Source: Flavobacterium limnosediminis JC2902
GTDB lineage: Bacteria > Bacteroidota > Bacteroidia > Flavobacteriales > Flavobacteriaceae
DNA: 64,000 nt
Direction of reading: 5' to 3'
Assembly: GCF_000498535.1 (NCBI RefSeq)
Contig: NZ_AVGG01000012.1
Coordinates: 1-64,000, forward strand
Part shown: positions 1 through 9,054 of the stretch, in pieces
Numbering within the stretch: the stretch's first letter is position 1
How the letters are laid out: each line of letters opens with the position of its first letter
Position numbers and translations under genes: made by a program
The notes under the pieces: model-generated
What the model was told of the DNA's origin: nothing
The model's database searches: none
Seen by the model: only the letters and a program-made list of their open reading frames with translations

Positions 1-560
1 GCCTGAGCAAATTGAGGTACTGCCGGACAATCGATGGTTGATGGTGCTGGTAGCGCCGCAATAACCGGAGCCGTTACATCCTGCACATTAATAGTTTGTG
101 ATTTCGTTGATGAATTATTACAGGCATCAGTGGCAGTCCATGTTCTGGTTACAGAATAGGAGCCGGCACATTGTCCGGGAGTTGTCACGTCATTAAAAGT
201 CAATGTGAACGCTGAACCGCAGGCATCTGTAGCCGTTGCCTGAGCAAATTGAGGAACTGCAGGACAGTTTATAGTTGATGGAACCGGTAAATTCGCGATT
301 ACCGGAGCCGTTACATCTTGTACATTAATAGTTTGTGATTTGGTTGAAGAGTTTCCGCAGGCATCAGTAGCAGTCCATGTTCTGGTTACAGAATAGGAGC
401 CGGCACATTGTCCAGGAGTAGTTACATCGTTGAATGTTAGTGTGGTGGCAGCACCACAATTATCAGTTGCTGTAGCCTGTGTAAATTGAGGAACCGCCGG
501 ACAATTAATGGCTGAAGGAGCTGGCAATGCATCAATTATAGGAGGAGTTGTGTCCTCTAT
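1..560 (-). repeat. Tandem 237-bp coding repeat (HYR-like units)
   Basis: A phrase beginning GCCTGAGCAAATTGAGG recurs at 1 and 238, and as GCCTGTGTAAATTGAGG at 475, giving an exact 237-bp (79-codon) period inside the adhesin gene. The copies differ mainly at synonymous or conservative sites. The array continues to the left of the window. Near-identical in-frame units like these can expand or contract by recombination. Confidence 0.85.
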
Positions 561-1880
561 TGTGATAAGTTGTTGATCAGTACCCATGTTACCACAAACA
601 TCGGTCAATCTAAATGTTCTGGTAACTACGGTTGGACAACTTCCTGATGCAATATCTTGATAAGTAATTGAATTTAAAGAAGATACATCAACATAGCTTC
701 CTCCAGCTGTCGTAAACTGTTGTAGTGTTATAACAACCGGAGAGGCTGAAAACGGCAATAGTCCTTGCGAAGCCATAGAAGCAGTTCCGCAACCTTCTAT
801 AGTTACATCATTGGGAGCATTGACTGAAGGATTACTGGTATCACCTGCTCCGATTACAAACGACTGACTTTTAATACATCCAAAAGCATCGGTTACGGTA
901 AGAGTGTAGGTGCCGGGTGATAAACCTGAAATGTCTTGGGTGGTAGGCCCATTACTCCACGAATAGGAATAAGGAGGCGTTCCTCCACTAACAGTTGCAT
1001 CGATAGCTCCATCATTCTGATTTGAACAGCTTGCAGAAGTAGCTACCCCTGTTATTGTAATTGGAGCAGGGGGAGTAATGATTTGCGTATAGGTGCTAAC
1101 GAGATGATTTGGAAGATTTGAATCCGTTACCGTTAAAGTAACTGTATACGGACCTCCGGGATAGGGGAAATTATGCGTTGGATTCTGTAGTGTTGATAAT
1201 GGAGAACCATCACCGAAATTCCATGAGTAAGTATATGGTTGAATACCACCGGAAGTTTCATCATTGAAAGTTACAACAGATTGATTTCCAGTTGTACAAA
1301 CAGTGTATGTGTATTCCACAGCTAACGGAGCCGCTACAATCATGCAACTTCCAAATTCACATTGTGATTTACTGTAGGTATTACAAGTGTACGAATTAAG
1401 TTCGGGATCGTTTGGACCTCCGTTAGTTTGCCATACAGCTAAAATTCGGCACAAAGCCAATTCTTGACCACAAACCCAATTAAAAGGGCCGTAAATTTGA
1501 CGCTGACCAGTTCCCGGTGCAACAGTTCCAAGATAAATATTTAAAGGGGTGACAACACCGTCAATAGATAAATCCGCAAAAATACGGGTTTGGCCAATAC
1601 TGCTGTTGGCATTGGATGTATAATTTAGCATGACATACATTGGCTGACTTGAGCCAGGGGTACAGGTAGTGTTTGATAAAGGGACACCATTGACGTTGGT
1701 AAGACTAAGGAAAACCCTGTTTAACGTATAATTATTAGAAGTACAATTAAAGTAATCTTCATAGTAATTGGGAGCAGTACCACATAAACGTAAGTCTGGT
1801 TTTTGAGACGTAAACTGAGAAAAAACGTTATTGATTCCTACCAGGAAGAATAACAATAATAAGGTAATTTTTGGTTTCAT
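1..1880 (-). CDS. Secreted repeat adhesin with PKD, SprB-like and HYR-like repeats (N-terminal part)
   Basis: A reading frame opens with ATG at 1880 and stays open to base 1, so about 626 N-terminal residues are visible and the C terminus lies outside the window. Residues 1-22 form a signal peptide ending VFSQ. A PKD-type domain (TFNDETSGG...YSWNFGDGSP) covers roughly residues 184-268. An SprB-like repeat (SCSNQNDGAIDATVSGG...YSWSNG, then GLSPGTYTLTVTDAFGC) follows at about 268-345. From about residue 420 there are cysteine-containing HYR-like units (PGQCAGSYSVTRTWTATDAC) of 79 residues, seen in DNA as a 237-bp period at 1, 238 and 475. Such proteins are normally cell-surface adhesins exported by the type IX secretion system in gliding Bacteroidota. 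The sorting domain would be C-terminal and cannot be checked here. Adhesion is inferred from domain content. Confidence 0.85.
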   Translation of the reverse strand, partial: MKPKITLLLLFFLVGINNVFSQFTSQKPDLRLCGTAPNYYEDYFNCTSNNYTLNRVFLSLTNVNGVPLSNTTCTPGSSQPMYVMLNYTSNANSSIGQTRIFADLSIDGVVTPLNIYLGTVAPGTGQRQIYGPFNWVCGQELALCRILAVWQTNGGPNDPELNSYTCNTYSKSQCEFGSCMIVAAPLAVEYTYTVCTTGNQSVVTFNDETSGGIQPYTYSWNFGDGSPLSTLQNPTHNFPYPGGPYTVTLTVTDSNLPNHLVSTYTQIITPPAPITITGVATSASCSNQNDGAIDATVSGGTPPYSYSWSNGPTTQDISGLSPGTYTLTVTDAFGCIKSQSFVIGAGDTSNPSVNAPNDVTIEGCGTASMASQGLLPFSASPVVITLQQFTTAGGSYVDVSSLNSITYQDIASGSCPTVVTRTFRLTDVCGNMGTDQQLITIEDTTPPIIDALPAPSAINCPAVPQFTQATATDNCGAATTLTFNDVTTPGQCAGSYSVTRTWTATDACGNSSTKSQTINVQDVTAPVIANLPVPSTINCPAVPQFAQATATDACGSAFTLTFNDVTTPGQCAGSYSVTRTWTATDACNNSSTKSQTINVQDVTAPVIAALPAPSTIDCPAVPQFAQ

Positions 1881-2327
1881 GGACATTACTTTATTAATTT
1901 CATTTTAATAAATCCGTAATTTTGAAATACACTAATTTCAGAGGACAAACCTCTGTTTAGCATTACAAAAGAGTAAGCAAACAGAACCTTGAGCCCTAAA
2001 ATTTACACGGCAATAAAAATCTGTCGGAAAGAATAGACACGACTCTGCTCTCAATTCTTCAATGAGAACAAAGCACAAGTTGATTGAAAGGTTATTAATA
2101 AATCTTGGTGTGGTATTAAGATTTAAAATGACCCGATGATTTCAAACAAAATGTAATTCGATAATTTGTTAAGCCTAAATTATTTAAATAAAATCTTGCA
2201 TCAATAATAATTGATTACATTTTCGATGAAAGTGAGCGTTTTATCTGTGAATTAACATTTATTTGACAATTCTTCTCTGGCTTTTCTGGATTTTTTTTTC
2301 TTACTTTATAAAGCTAAATTGTTAGTT
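1881..2327. other. AT-rich intergenic region between divergent genes
   Basis: This 447-bp gap separates the divergent adhesin and phosphatase genes. I found no open reading frame, RNA gene or clear TTG-N17-23-TAnnTTTG promoter in either direction. It presumably holds both promoters and 5' leaders, but nothing specific can be supported. Confidence 0.4.
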
Positions 2328-2816
2328 ATGAAAAACTTAATTCTCATCCGTCATGCCAAATCAAGTTGGGATACACCACAGAAAGATATAGACAGACCTT
2401 TGTCCAGGAGAGGTATCGGAGACGCTCATCTGACTTCTCATGCTGTCGATCAATTTTTACCGAAAACATTCATCGTTTGGAGTAGTCCTGCAAAAAGGGC
2501 AAAGGAAACCGCAATAATTTACGCTCAGAATCTGTCCATCCCTTTAGAAACCATATTGTACAAGGAAGATTTATACACCTTCGACGAAAAAAGTTTAGAG
2601 AAAATCATAAAAAACTGCGAAAACAAGTATGATAGCCTAATTCTTTTCGGACATAATGAGGCAATCACAAATTTTGTTAATAAATTTGGGGATTGTTACA
2701 TAGATAATGTTCCCACATCGGGCTTTGTCTCATTAAAGTTTGAAGAAGAAGATTGGAAAAACATACAAAAAGGAAAAATTATAAAGACGATTTTTCCGAG
2801 TCAATTAAAATCATGA
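2328..2816 (+). CDS. SixA-type histidine phosphatase
   Basis: This is a 162-residue histidine phosphatase (phosphoglycerate-mutase superfamily) read from ATG 2328. A TTG three codons upstream is also in frame, but the protein then opens less naturally. The catalytic RHG-type motif is LIRHAKSSWD at about residues 5-14. The second histidine lies in LFGHNEAITNFV at about 108-119. In E. coli SixA removes phosphate from phosphohistidine on phosphotransfer proteins; the substrate here is unknown. The stop overlaps the ppk1 start (ATGA), so the two are probably translated together. The pairing suggests a role around polyphosphate or phosphate metabolism, which is inference from context. Confidence 0.85.
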   Translation: MKNLILIRHAKSSWDTPQKDIDRPLSRRGIGDAHLTSHAVDQFLPKTFIVWSSPAKRAKETAIIYAQNLSIPLETILYKEDLYTFDEKSLEKIIKNCENKYDSLILFGHNEAITNFVNKFGDCYIDNVPTSGFVSLKFEEEDWKNIQKGKIIKTIFPSQLKS

Positions 2817-4927
2817 GCAGTACGCAGGAAAACAGATATATAGACAGAGAAAAAAGTTGGTTAGCCTTTAACGCCAGAGTACTTCAGGAAGCAGCGGATG
2901 AAACCGTACCATTACTAGACCGGTTACGTTTTTTAGGAATTTTTTCTAATAATTTAGATGAATTTTTCCGCGTGCGCTATGCCGCTATCCGCAGATTAAA
3001 TTCGGAAGGTATTTCCGGGGAAAAAATACTCGGAGGAATTTCTGCCGAACAATTACTTAAAGATATTACTGAAATCGTTATTGAACAGCAGTCGGAAAGT
3101 TTGAGAACGCTGAGTGTTATCGAAAAAATGCTGGAAAAAGAAAGTATTTTCATCATTAACGAAAATGAAATCAATAAGGAGCAGCAAAACTTTATCAGGG
3201 ATTTTTTCATTCAGAAAGTCAGCCCCGAACTGGTTACCATTATCCTTAATGATTTGGACGAATTCCCATTGTTAAAAGATACTTCAGGATATTTAGCCGT
3301 TAAATTGGTAATGAAACCGAAGCCGCAAAACACAATTCTTTCAAAAATTGTTCAGAAGAAAGAAATGCGTTATGCCGTTATTGAAATCCCTAAAACCATC
3401 AACCGTTTCGTGGTACTTCCATCGAGTACAGACAAGCAGTACATTATTCTTTTGGATGATGTTATCCGCTATAACCTGCATAATATTTTTAATATTTTCG
3501 ATTACGAAAGTATTTCGGCACACATGATCAAAATCACCCGTGATGCCGAACTGGATATTGATGCCGATCTGAATAAAAGTTTCATGGAGAAAATATCGTC
3601 GAGTGTAAAAGACAGACGAATAGGGGAACCTGTGCGATTTGTATACGATCAATCCATCGAAAAAGATACCCTGGCTTTTTTCCTTACCCGAATGGGAATT
3701 GATGCAACCGACAGTTTAATTCCGGGTGGCCGTTATCATAACCGCCGTGATTACATGGATTTTCCGAATCTGGGACGCTACGATCTATTAAAAAAACAAA
3801 ATCCACCGTTACCTGTTGTGGGATTAAATCTTGAAGGAAGTATTCTGGAAAAGATAAAACACAAAGATTATTTGATTAATGCGCCTTATCAGTCCTTTTC
3901 CTATGTGATTAAATTCCTTCGCGAGGCGGCTTTGGATCCGAAAGTGGTTTCCATTAAAATTACACTTTACCGTCTGGCCAAAAATTCCCAGATAATAAGT
4001 TCGCTTATCAACGCTGCAAAAAACGGAAAAAAAGTAGTGGTTCAAATCGAATTACAAGCTCGTTTTGATGAAGCCAGCAATATTTCTTATGCAGAAATGA
4101 TGCAAACGGAAGGAATCGAACTGATTTTCGGGGTAAAAGGCCTGAAAGTACACAGCAAGATTTGCGTTATCGAACGAATGGAGGAAGGTAAAATCAAGCG
4201 TTACGGAATCATTTCCACAGGAAATTTTAACGAAAGCACCGCCAAAGTTTATACCGATGTCACGTTATTTACAAGTCACGTTCAGATTATGCGCGACGTT
4301 TCTAAAATTTTCGAATTTTTTGATGTGAATTACCGTGTGTACCGTTACAAGCATTTATTGGTTTCGCCGCATTATACCCGTTCCAAATTCTATAAACTTA
4401 TTGACACGGAAATCCTGAATGCATCGGTCGGAAGGGAAGCTTTTATAAAGTTAAAAATGAACAGTCTGACCGATTTGAAGATGATTGATAAATTGTATGA
4501 GGCCAGCAGAGCCGGTGTAAAAGTACAATTAGTCATAAGAGGAATCTGTTCGCTTATTCCGGGTGTACCGGGCATGAGTGAGAACATCGAAGCCATCAGT
4601 ATAGTAGATAATTATTTAGAGCATTCCCGATTGTATATTTTTGCCAATGATGGGAATCCGCACATCTATATTTCTTCTGCCGATTTTATGACCCGAAATC
4701 TGGATGCCAGGGTAGAAGTGAGTTGTCCGATTTATGATGAAGATATTAAGCAGGAAATGCTGGATACCTTTGAAATAGGATGGAAAGCGAATGTTAAAGC
4801 TCGTCTGCATTCCGAAAAATTAGACAATCAGTACAGAAAACAACCTAACGAAAAGATGTTCCGTGCACAACACGAAATGTATAAGTATTACTGCGATAAA
4901 TTGGAAGTTGTTGCCGAAACAATCTAA
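2813..4927 (+). CDS. ppk1: Polyphosphate kinase 1
   Basis: This is a 704-residue polyphosphate kinase that transfers the ATP gamma-phosphate onto a growing polyphosphate chain; the length is usual for the family. It opens with the N-terminal domain motif YIDREKSWLAFNARVLQEA and carries NNLDEFFRVR. The two phospholipase-D-like C-terminal domains show the catalytic region KVHSKICVIER with the autophosphorylated histidine, and STGNFNEST. I chose ATG 2813, which overlaps the upstream stop as ATGA. An in-frame TTG at 2753 would add a tail encoded inside the phosphatase gene that does not look like the family. ppx follows 52 bp downstream, so synthesis and breakdown of polyphosphate are probably co-transcribed. 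Confidence 0.96.
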   Translation: MSSTQENRYIDREKSWLAFNARVLQEAADETVPLLDRLRFLGIFSNNLDEFFRVRYAAIRRLNSEGISGEKILGGISAEQLLKDITEIVIEQQSESLRTLSVIEKMLEKESIFIINENEINKEQQNFIRDFFIQKVSPELVTIILNDLDEFPLLKDTSGYLAVKLVMKPKPQNTILSKIVQKKEMRYAVIEIPKTINRFVVLPSSTDKQYIILLDDVIRYNLHNIFNIFDYESISAHMIKITRDAELDIDADLNKSFMEKISSSVKDRRIGEPVRFVYDQSIEKDTLAFFLTRMGIDATDSLIPGGRYHNRRDYMDFPNLGRYDLLKKQNPPLPVVGLNLEGSILEKIKHKDYLINAPYQSFSYVIKFLREAALDPKVVSIKITLYRLAKNSQIISSLINAAKNGKKVVVQIELQARFDEASNISYAEMMQTEGIELIFGVKGLKVHSKICVIERMEEGKIKRYGIISTGNFNESTAKVYTDVTLFTSHVQIMRDVSKIFEFFDVNYRVYRYKHLLVSPHYTRSKFYKLIDTEILNASVGREAFIKLKMNSLTDLKMIDKLYEASRAGVKVQLVIRGICSLIPGVPGMSENIEAISIVDNYLEHSRLYIFANDGNPHIYISSADFMTRNLDARVEVSCPIYDEDIKQEMLDTFEIGWKANVKARLHSEKLDNQYRKQPNEKMFRAQHEMYKYYCDKLEVVAETI

Positions 4928-4979
4928 CTGTTTAAACCGGCCTTAAATTTCTGATTAACAAATAACAGCGTCAATTAAG

Positions 4980-5870
4980 ATGATTTCAATTAAAAAGTAT
5001 GCAGCTATAGATATTGGTTCCAATGCCATGCGATTGCTGATAATGAATATAATAGAGCAAGAAGGAAAAGAAACGCAGTTCAATAAAAGTGCCTTGATTC
5101 GTGTGCCGATCCGTTTGGGACAGGATGCATTTACGGTTGGTGAAATTACGGAGGAGAATATCGACCGGATGATTGACGCCATGAAAGCGTTCAAATTACT
5201 GATGAAAGTATATAAAGTGGAACGTTATATGGCATGCGCTACTTCTGCTATGCGTGAGGCTTATAACGGAAAAGAAGTTACTGAAATAGTTAAGAAAAAA
5301 GCCGATGTGAAAATCGAAATCATCGATGGTAAAAAAGAGGCGGCCATTATCGCTTCTTCCGATTTACATCACTTCATAAAAACCGATCAAACGTATTTGT
5401 ATGTGGACGTAGGTGGTGGAAGTACAGAATTCTCGCTGTTCTCCGAAGGAAAAATGATTACCTCAAAATCTTTCAAAAACGGAACCGTGCGTTTGCTGAA
5501 CAATATGGTAAATGAGGTTGTTTGGCTGGAAATTGAAAAATGGATTAAAACCAATACAGAACCGTATGAAAACGTCACGCTCATCGGTTCCGGCGGTAAC
5601 ATCAACAAGATTTTCAAATTATCCGGAAAAGTACAGGAAAAACCACTGTCCTATATTTACCTGAATGCCGAATACCAAAAACTGAACGCACTCACTTATG
5701 AACAACGCGTTGCCGAATTAGGATTAAATACAGACCGCGCCGACGTAATCATTCACGCTTTACGTATTTACTTAAATGCGATGAAGTGGAGTGGTGCAAG
5801 AAACATCTACGTACCGAAAATAGGACTTTCCGATGGTGTGGTTAAGGCGATGTACAGCGGGAAAATTTAG
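4980..5870 (+). CDS. ppx: Ppx/GppA family exopolyphosphatase
   Basis: This 296-residue protein belongs to the Ppx/GppA family, which removes terminal phosphates from polyphosphate or (as GppA) from pppGpp. The actin-like ATPase fold is marked by YAAIDIGSNAMRLLI at the N terminus and YVDVGGGSTEFSLF at about residues 140-153. The catalytic glutamate is expected in the middle of domain I. The protein is about the two-domain minimal length and lacks the C-terminal extension of the roughly 510-residue E. coli Ppx. It lies 52 bp after ppk1 on the same strand, which favours polyphosphate as substrate, although pppGpp cannot be excluded. Confidence 0.92.
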   Translation: MISIKKYAAIDIGSNAMRLLIMNIIEQEGKETQFNKSALIRVPIRLGQDAFTVGEITEENIDRMIDAMKAFKLLMKVYKVERYMACATSAMREAYNGKEVTEIVKKKADVKIEIIDGKKEAAIIASSDLHHFIKTDQTYLYVDVGGGSTEFSLFSEGKMITSKSFKNGTVRLLNNMVNEVVWLEIEKWIKTNTEPYENVTLIGSGGNINKIFKLSGKVQEKPLSYIYLNAEYQKLNALTYEQRVAELGLNTDRADVIIHALRIYLNAMKWSGARNIYVPKIGLSDGVVKAMYSGKI

Positions 5871-5878
5871 TTTTTTTG

Positions 5879-5918
5879 GAGGTACTGAGGTTCTGAGGTA
5901 CTGAGGAACTAAGGTTTT
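5879..5918. repeat. Short-period CTGAGGT intergenic repeat
   Basis: Four imperfect copies of a 9-10 base unit (GGTACTGAGG, TTCTGAGG, TACTGAGGAA, CTAAGG) lie just after ppx. The reverse-strand version (CCTCAGAACCTTAG) occurs at 9781-9816, and a longer relative at 20303-20388. It is not coding. Confidence 0.7.
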
Positions 5919-6008
5919 AAAGAATACTTGATTAACTGTTAAACAGGTATTTAAGTTTCAGTTAGTAAAATTAAGGTTAACAAAAAAAAACAAAATTTAA
6001 AAATACAC

Positions 6009-6554
6009 ATGATAAATCTGAAACTATATTTTTCTCTGCCAAAAATGATTAAGTTGTTAATGATATCTGTTCTTATAGTATTGATAGGGCTGTATTGCTT
6101 TAAATCGGATATCCATACTGTCAGAATGGTAGGTGTATTGGAGCTTATTTTAGGAGCAGTAACTTTGTTTGTTGCATTGAAAAGCTTATTGGACAAAAAT
6201 CCACAAGTAGTTATGGATGAAAGTGGAATTATGGATAACAGAATTTTAAAGAATTCAATTGCCTGGCATCAGATACAAAAAATGGAACTGACGGTAGTGA
6301 ACAATCAGAAGGTTTTAAAATTGAATGTATCTGATAAATTTAAGAATGAAAATTTTAAATGGTTGTTCGCAAAAACAGCTGCGGTAAGGCTCAATCAAAA
6401 TCCAAAAACCGTATTATTGAACCTCGATCAGTTGAAAATAAATTACAGTACTTTAAACGGGTACTTAGCTTCCAGGGATAGTGATTTTATTCCGAATGAT
6501 GTAAACAAGAACTTAACCGGCTTGGAAAAATTTCTAAATAAATTGCTTTACTGA
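6009..6554 (+). CDS. Two-helix membrane protein, STM3941-like
   Basis: This 181-residue protein has two predicted membrane helices near the N terminus (about residues 14-31 and 38-58). A soluble C-terminal part follows with the pattern VVMDESGIMDNRILKNSIAWHQI. The layout resembles the small STM3941/PH-like membrane proteins common in Bacteroidota, whose function is not known. It stands alone between ppx and the AT-rich accessory stretch. The family assignment rests on layout and a few recognisable phrases, so it is tentative. Confidence 0.7.
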   Translation: MINLKLYFSLPKMIKLLMISVLIVLIGLYCFKSDIHTVRMVGVLELILGAVTLFVALKSLLDKNPQVVMDESGIMDNRILKNSIAWHQIQKMELTVVNNQKVLKLNVSDKFKNENFKWLFAKTAAVRLNQNPKTVLLNLDQLKINYSTLNGYLASRDSDFIPNDVNKNLTGLEKFLNKLLY

Positions 6555-6592
6555 TTTTGATCATTATATAGCAATTAGGGTATATATAATAA

Positions 6593-8031
6593 GTTAGCCG
6601 TAATTTTAACCCAAAAAAAGGATCTAATTGAAAAACAAGCTATTGAAAGGATTAAAATATTTATGTATCACTTTACTTTTATGTTTACTTTATAGTTTCA
6701 CCGTCAAAAAATATGACAACTATTCAGGTGAAACATACAATCAATATTGGGAAGAAAATAAAAATTTGTTTGAGTCGGTTAATCAGAATGAAAATTTAAC
6801 TTTTAGACATTTGGATTATTATATAAAAACAAATGATCTATTTCTTTACGGAGAATTTCACGGAATAAAAGAAACAACAAAGATTGATTTTGAACTCATC
6901 AAATATTTCAATAAAAAGGCAGGAATGAAAATTCATTTAGCAGAAATTGATTTTAGTCAAGCGTATTTTCTGAATGAATATTTAAAAAGTGGAAATGAGA
7001 AACTAATTGACTACGTTTTAAACAGTTGGATAATATATCATGGACACAATAACCTTGATTACAAAAATAAATGGATTCAAATTTATAAATTAAACGAGGC
7101 AAATTCTGAAAATTCACAAATTAAAGTTTATGGAATTGATAAAATTCAAAATATAGATGTTACCAAAAACCACTTAAAAATACTGTTAAGTAAAATAAAT
7201 CTTTCATCCGACTTTCCAAAAGATGAGAATTTATTTTTAGAATGGGTAAAAGATAAATTACCAAAACTTATTTCTTCAATAAATCTAAATTCGACAAACA
7301 TAAATTATGCAATAGATATTGAGCATATTAGAAAAAATATAATAGATTATAAAACTACTGCTAGAGAAGATGTAATGTTTTTAAATTTCAATGACTTATA
7401 TAAAAGATATAATTTTGAAGGGCAAAAAATTTATGGCTATTTTGGTGAAGCACATGTTTTGCAAAAAGAAATGAATGGCAAGAAAGATTTTGGAGCACTT
7501 ATGCAAAATCAAAATTCACCTGTTAAAAACAAAACATATACTATTATATCCAGATATTTAGACAGCTACATGGATGCTCCTTCTAAATATTTACCTTTCT
7601 TTTTAAGAAGCAATAAAGAACACACAAAAACAGGTGTTTCTTGTGACAATACTTTTTCGCTTTATCACTTCGGAATTAGCGATTTAAAAAATGTAACAAA
7701 TAAAAACACAAATACTTTTTTTGATATAAACAAACCAAAATCACCTTACAAAAAATCATTAAGACTAATTAAAAGCACAGGTTTTTTAAGTCTCATTTCT
7801 GGAATGAAAATTACAGATAAAAACACTTCAACGACAGACTATGCTCAAGGAATAATTTTAATAAGAAATTCAGATTGGGCTAAACCGATAAAATAAAAAA
7901 CTAAGGCTAACAGTGGTTTTGCTAAATTTGGGCTTTAAGGCTTAAAATTATGGTAGTTTTGTATTTGTAAACTTTATCTTAAATTTATACATTTGGCTAA
8001 TCGTTCCCCAAACTTCACAAAGCCACGGGAA
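6593..8031 (+). mobile_element. Putative gene cassette 1 (GTTAGCC-bounded)
   Basis: GTTAGCC at 6593-6599 lies about 30 bp before the start of the first accessory gene, and the same seven bases at 8032-8038 lie about 25 bp before the second gene. The bases that follow are also alike (GTAATTTTAACCC against ACAATTAAACCAG). Each gene is followed within about 10 bp by an arm of the type GCTAAC or GCCAAC plus GGTTTTG. The unit of promoterless lone gene plus palindromic tail resembles an integron cassette with its attC site. GTTAGCC matches six of seven positions of the GTTRRRY core. No integrase is visible, so mobility is inference. Confidence 0.45.
6628..7896 (+). CDS. Erythromycin-esterase/ChaN-like hydrolase-fold protein
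   Basis: This 422-residue protein starts with TTG at 6628; no ATG gives a better N terminus. Residues 1-25 form a signal peptide or membrane anchor. The sequence carries FLYGEFHGIKETTK at about residues 70-83 and YGYFGEAHVLQKEM near residues 270-283, plus IHLAEIDFSQAYFLNEYL. These are the two histidine motifs and glutamate expected of the erythromycin-esterase/ChaN/TIKI superfamily. Those enzymes include macrolide esterases and metal-dependent hydrolases, so the real substrate cannot be told. The gene is very AT-rich: one 60-base line counted 28% G+C, against 43% in a line of fabG. It sits between GTTAGCC-type repeats, suggesting acquisition. Macrolide resistance is not supported by the sequence alone. 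Confidence 0.65.
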   Translation: MKNKLLKGLKYLCITLLLCLLYSFTVKKYDNYSGETYNQYWEENKNLFESVNQNENLTFRHLDYYIKTNDLFLYGEFHGIKETTKIDFELIKYFNKKAGMKIHLAEIDFSQAYFLNEYLKSGNEKLIDYVLNSWIIYHGHNNLDYKNKWIQIYKLNEANSENSQIKVYGIDKIQNIDVTKNHLKILLSKINLSSDFPKDENLFLEWVKDKLPKLISSINLNSTNINYAIDIEHIRKNIIDYKTTAREDVMFLNFNDLYKRYNFEGQKIYGYFGEAHVLQKEMNGKKDFGALMQNQNSPVKNKTYTIISRYLDSYMDAPSKYLPFFLRSNKEHTKTGVSCDNTFSLYHFGISDLKNVTNKNTNTFFDINKPKSPYKKSLRLIKSTGFLSLISGMKITDKNTSTTDYAQGIILIRNSDWAKPIK

Positions 8032-8038
8032 GTTAGCC
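7905..8038. repeat. Cassette-end inverted repeat (attC-like)
   Basis: GGCTAAC at 7905-7911 and GTTAGCC at 8032-8038 are perfect inverted ends of a 134-bp non-coding element. Inside the left end is AGTGGTTTTG, and near the right end is CAAAGCCAC, which pairs imperfectly with it, so a single strand could fold back. A further GGCTAA occurs at 7995. The element begins 8 bp after one stop codon and ends 24 bp before the next start codon, exactly where a cassette recombination site would be. Confidence 0.6.
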
Positions 8039-8062
8039 ACAATTAAACCAGAACGAAACCGA

Positions 8063-9049
8063 ATGACAACTTTCCCTGTAATTGCTTCTACATTATCAGA
8101 AAAAGATTTAGGCAATTTTATATTAGAAAAATACAACCTAAACAGCAATTTTGAATGTAAATTATTCAGAACTGGAGTAAATCATACTTATTTTATCTCA
8201 GACTCAGACACAAAATATGTTGCTAGAGTTTACTGTTATAATTGGAGAAGTAAAACTGAAATCAAAGAAGAATTAGAACTCTTGCAACTACTCAAAAACA
8301 ACAGCCTTTCTGTTTCATTTCCAATTTCTGATAAAAACGGTGAATTAATTCAAGAAGTTAATGCTCCTGAAGGAATTCGTTATGTTGTGCTTTTTTCATT
8401 TGCAAATGGTGAAAAAAAACGATTTATGACAAATGATAATTGCTTTGCTATTGGTTCTCTTATTGCTAAAATTCATAATATAACGGCAAGCAAAAAAATC
8501 GATAGAGTGAATTATGATTCTGAAATACTTTTAAAAAAATCATATAACTATTTAAAACCATTTTTCACCGAAGATTTGAGTGAAATGAAATTCTTAAAAG
8601 AAATTGGTGAAAAAATATCGAAAACCTTTCAAGAGAGCAATTTAACAGATAACCAAAAAGGAATTGTTCATCTTGATATTTGGTATGACAATTTCAGCAT
8701 AAATGCAGAAAATGAAATAACGATATTCGACTTTGATAATTGCGGAAATGGATTACTTATTTTAGATGTTGGGTATTTCTGCAAACAATTATTTTTCATT
8801 GAACAAGACAAAAATCAATACGAAGTAAAAGTCAAAAGTTTTCTTGAAGGTTACAAAGAATTTAGAGAATTATCAGATAAAGAGGTAAATTTAATCCCAG
8901 AAACAGGAGCATCAATTTTTATTTTTTATCTTGGTGTTCAAGCTCAAAGATTTGATTGGTCTAATATATTTCTGACTGAAAACTATCTTAAAATGTTTGT
9001 TGGAAGAATAAAAGATTGGGTTGATTATTATGAAATCGAAAAAAATTAA
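8063..9049 (+). CDS. APH-family phosphotransferase (kinase-like)
   Basis: This 328-residue protein has the aminoglycoside phosphotransferase/choline-kinase fold. The Brenner-type catalytic motif VHLDIWYDNFSI is at about residues 203-214 and the metal-binding IFDFDNCGNG at about 222-231. An N-terminal lobe holds TKYVARVYCY with the expected ATP-binding lysine region replaced by ARVY. Related enzymes phosphorylate aminoglycosides, homoserine, choline or other small alcohols, and the substrate here is not evident. The gene is AT-rich like its left neighbour and starts 24 bp after a GTTAGCC element, so it looks like a second cassette gene. A half element follows its stop. Confidence 0.75.
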   Translation: MTTFPVIASTLSEKDLGNFILEKYNLNSNFECKLFRTGVNHTYFISDSDTKYVARVYCYNWRSKTEIKEELELLQLLKNNSLSVSFPISDKNGELIQEVNAPEGIRYVVLFSFANGEKKRFMTNDNCFAIGSLIAKIHNITASKKIDRVNYDSEILLKKSYNYLKPFFTEDLSEMKFLKEIGEKISKTFQESNLTDNQKGIVHLDIWYDNFSINAENEITIFDFDNCGNGLLILDVGYFCKQLFFIEQDKNQYEVKVKSFLEGYKEFRELSDKEVNLIPETGASIFIFYLGVQAQRFDWSNIFLTENYLKMFVGRIKDWVDYYEIEKN

Positions 9050-9054
9050 CTGCT

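Noticed and set aside
1..560. CRISPR-like array at the left end
   Set aside because: The 237-bp period is coding and in frame, repeats are far too long, and there are no spacers of unit length.
2753..2812. Longer N terminus for ppk1 from TTG 2753
   Set aside because: The extra 20 residues lie within the end of the phosphatase gene, are lysine-rich and do not match the usual Ppk1 start; ATG 2813 overlaps the stop as ATGA.
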